Below are positions 25,753 through 26,688 of a stretch of DNA of 26,688 bases, one piece after another (the stretch's first letter is position 1; the number at the start of each line of letters is the position of its first letter). The notes beneath the pieces are model-generated. The model had not been told where the DNA came from. It searched no databases and was given only the letters and a program-made list of their open reading frames with translations. The translations under genes were made by a program, and so were the position numbers. The stretch comes from Cytophagales bacterium (GTDB taxonomy: Bacteria > Bacteroidota > Bacteroidia > Cytophagales > Cyclobacteriaceae): assembly GCA_027317105.1 (NCBI GenBank), contig DAHVFH010000200.1, forward strand, positions 1-26,688. Direction: 5' to 3'.

Positions 25753-26303
25753 TGTCCGCTATCGGTCATCAGGTAGTATTTAGGCTTAACGGGTGGTCCC
25801 GCTAGATTCACAGCAAATTCCACGAGCTCGCTGCTACTCGGGGAAACATCATCCGACACAGCACAGCATGTTTTCACGTACGGGGGTCTCACCCTCTACG
25901 CCGACCCTTTCCAGAGGCCTTCCGCTAACACGCCACACCACACCCGGAACCCCGGCAGAGGCCCCACGACAACGCCCCACAACACCCATACCGCAACGCC
26001 CGCCGGCTATCACACGATACAGGTTTAGCCTCATCCGCTTTCGCTCGCCACTACTCACGGAATCACAATTGTTTTCTCTTCCTGCGGGTACTGAGATGTT
26101 TCACTTCCCCGCGTTCCCTCCACACACCCTATGAATTCAGGTGCGGGTAACACCCCTTTATTATCCGGGTGCTGGGTTTCCCCATTCGGACACCCTCGGA
26201 TCACAGCTTGGTTGACAACTCCCCGAGGCCTATCGCGGTCTCCCACGTCCTTCATCGGCTCCTGATGCCCAGGCATCCACCATGTGCACTTAAACACTTC
26301 ACC

Positions 26304-26688
<385 letters not shown>

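Overview
The window reads as a metagenome-style contig with two taxonomic ends. Bases 1 to about 23,340 look like a Bacteroidota genome, probably Cytophagales-like. The evidence is AT-leaning genes, weak Shine-Dalgarno sequences, TAnnTTTG-type promoter elements, PD40 and lipoprotein surface proteins with a lipoprotein export signal, two-component kinases without close partners, and a Bacteroidota-type 5S and 23S 3' half. From about 24,200 to the end, the 23S 5' half, the tRNA-less 16S-23S spacer and the 16S 3' end look actinobacterial. The two parts meet in the conserved core of the 23S gene, beside a group I intron. The simplest explanation is a chimeric assembly joined through conserved rRNA sequence. 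All taxonomy here comes from remembered consensus sequences, not a search. || Layout. 1-2181 (+): a sensor histidine kinase cut by the left edge, then a NarL/LuxR response regulator, forming a two-component pair. 2433-3590 (+): a secreted PD40 beta-propeller protein with a 66-bp N-terminal tandem repeat, ending in a strong hairpin. 3741-5591 (+): a membrane histidine kinase with two PAS domains. 5684-9554 (+): a succinate dehydrogenase/fumarate reductase operon (membrane subunit, flavoprotein, iron-sulfur subunit, then a small TPR-like protein). 9807-11015 (+): CorA-type Mg2+ transporter. 11209-11940 (+): SAM-dependent methyltransferase. || 12084-17361 (-): an apparent surface and regulatory locus. 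It holds an HTH-only LuxR-type protein, a large lipoprotein with about twelve glycine-rich repeats, a predicted outer-membrane beta-barrel protein in operon with that lipoprotein, and a PAS-LuxR regulator. A palindromic motif of the form CCTC-N4-GAGG occurs upstream of the barrel/lipoprotein operon and again upstream of the HTH-only gene. 17655-18845 (-): RsmB-like rRNA m5C methyltransferase with a TTG start. 18904-21717 (+): exported TPR-CHAT protein. || 22064-26688 (-): rRNA operon in the order 16S (3' tip only), spacer, 23S, 5S, terminator. The 23S carries a 799-nt group I intron at the I-CeuI position (after E. coli U1923) that encodes a single-motif LAGLIDADG homing endonuclease. The splice-site U·G pair, a 7-bp P1 helix, R- and S-like core elements and the terminal G can all be read directly. 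The endonuclease frame runs through the ribozyme core. || The points most worth a second look are the rRNA chimera, the L1923 intron with overlapping coding and catalytic sequence, the repeat lipoprotein/barrel locus with its candidate operators, and two uncharacterised intergenic repeat structures (9581-9740 and 21812-21888).
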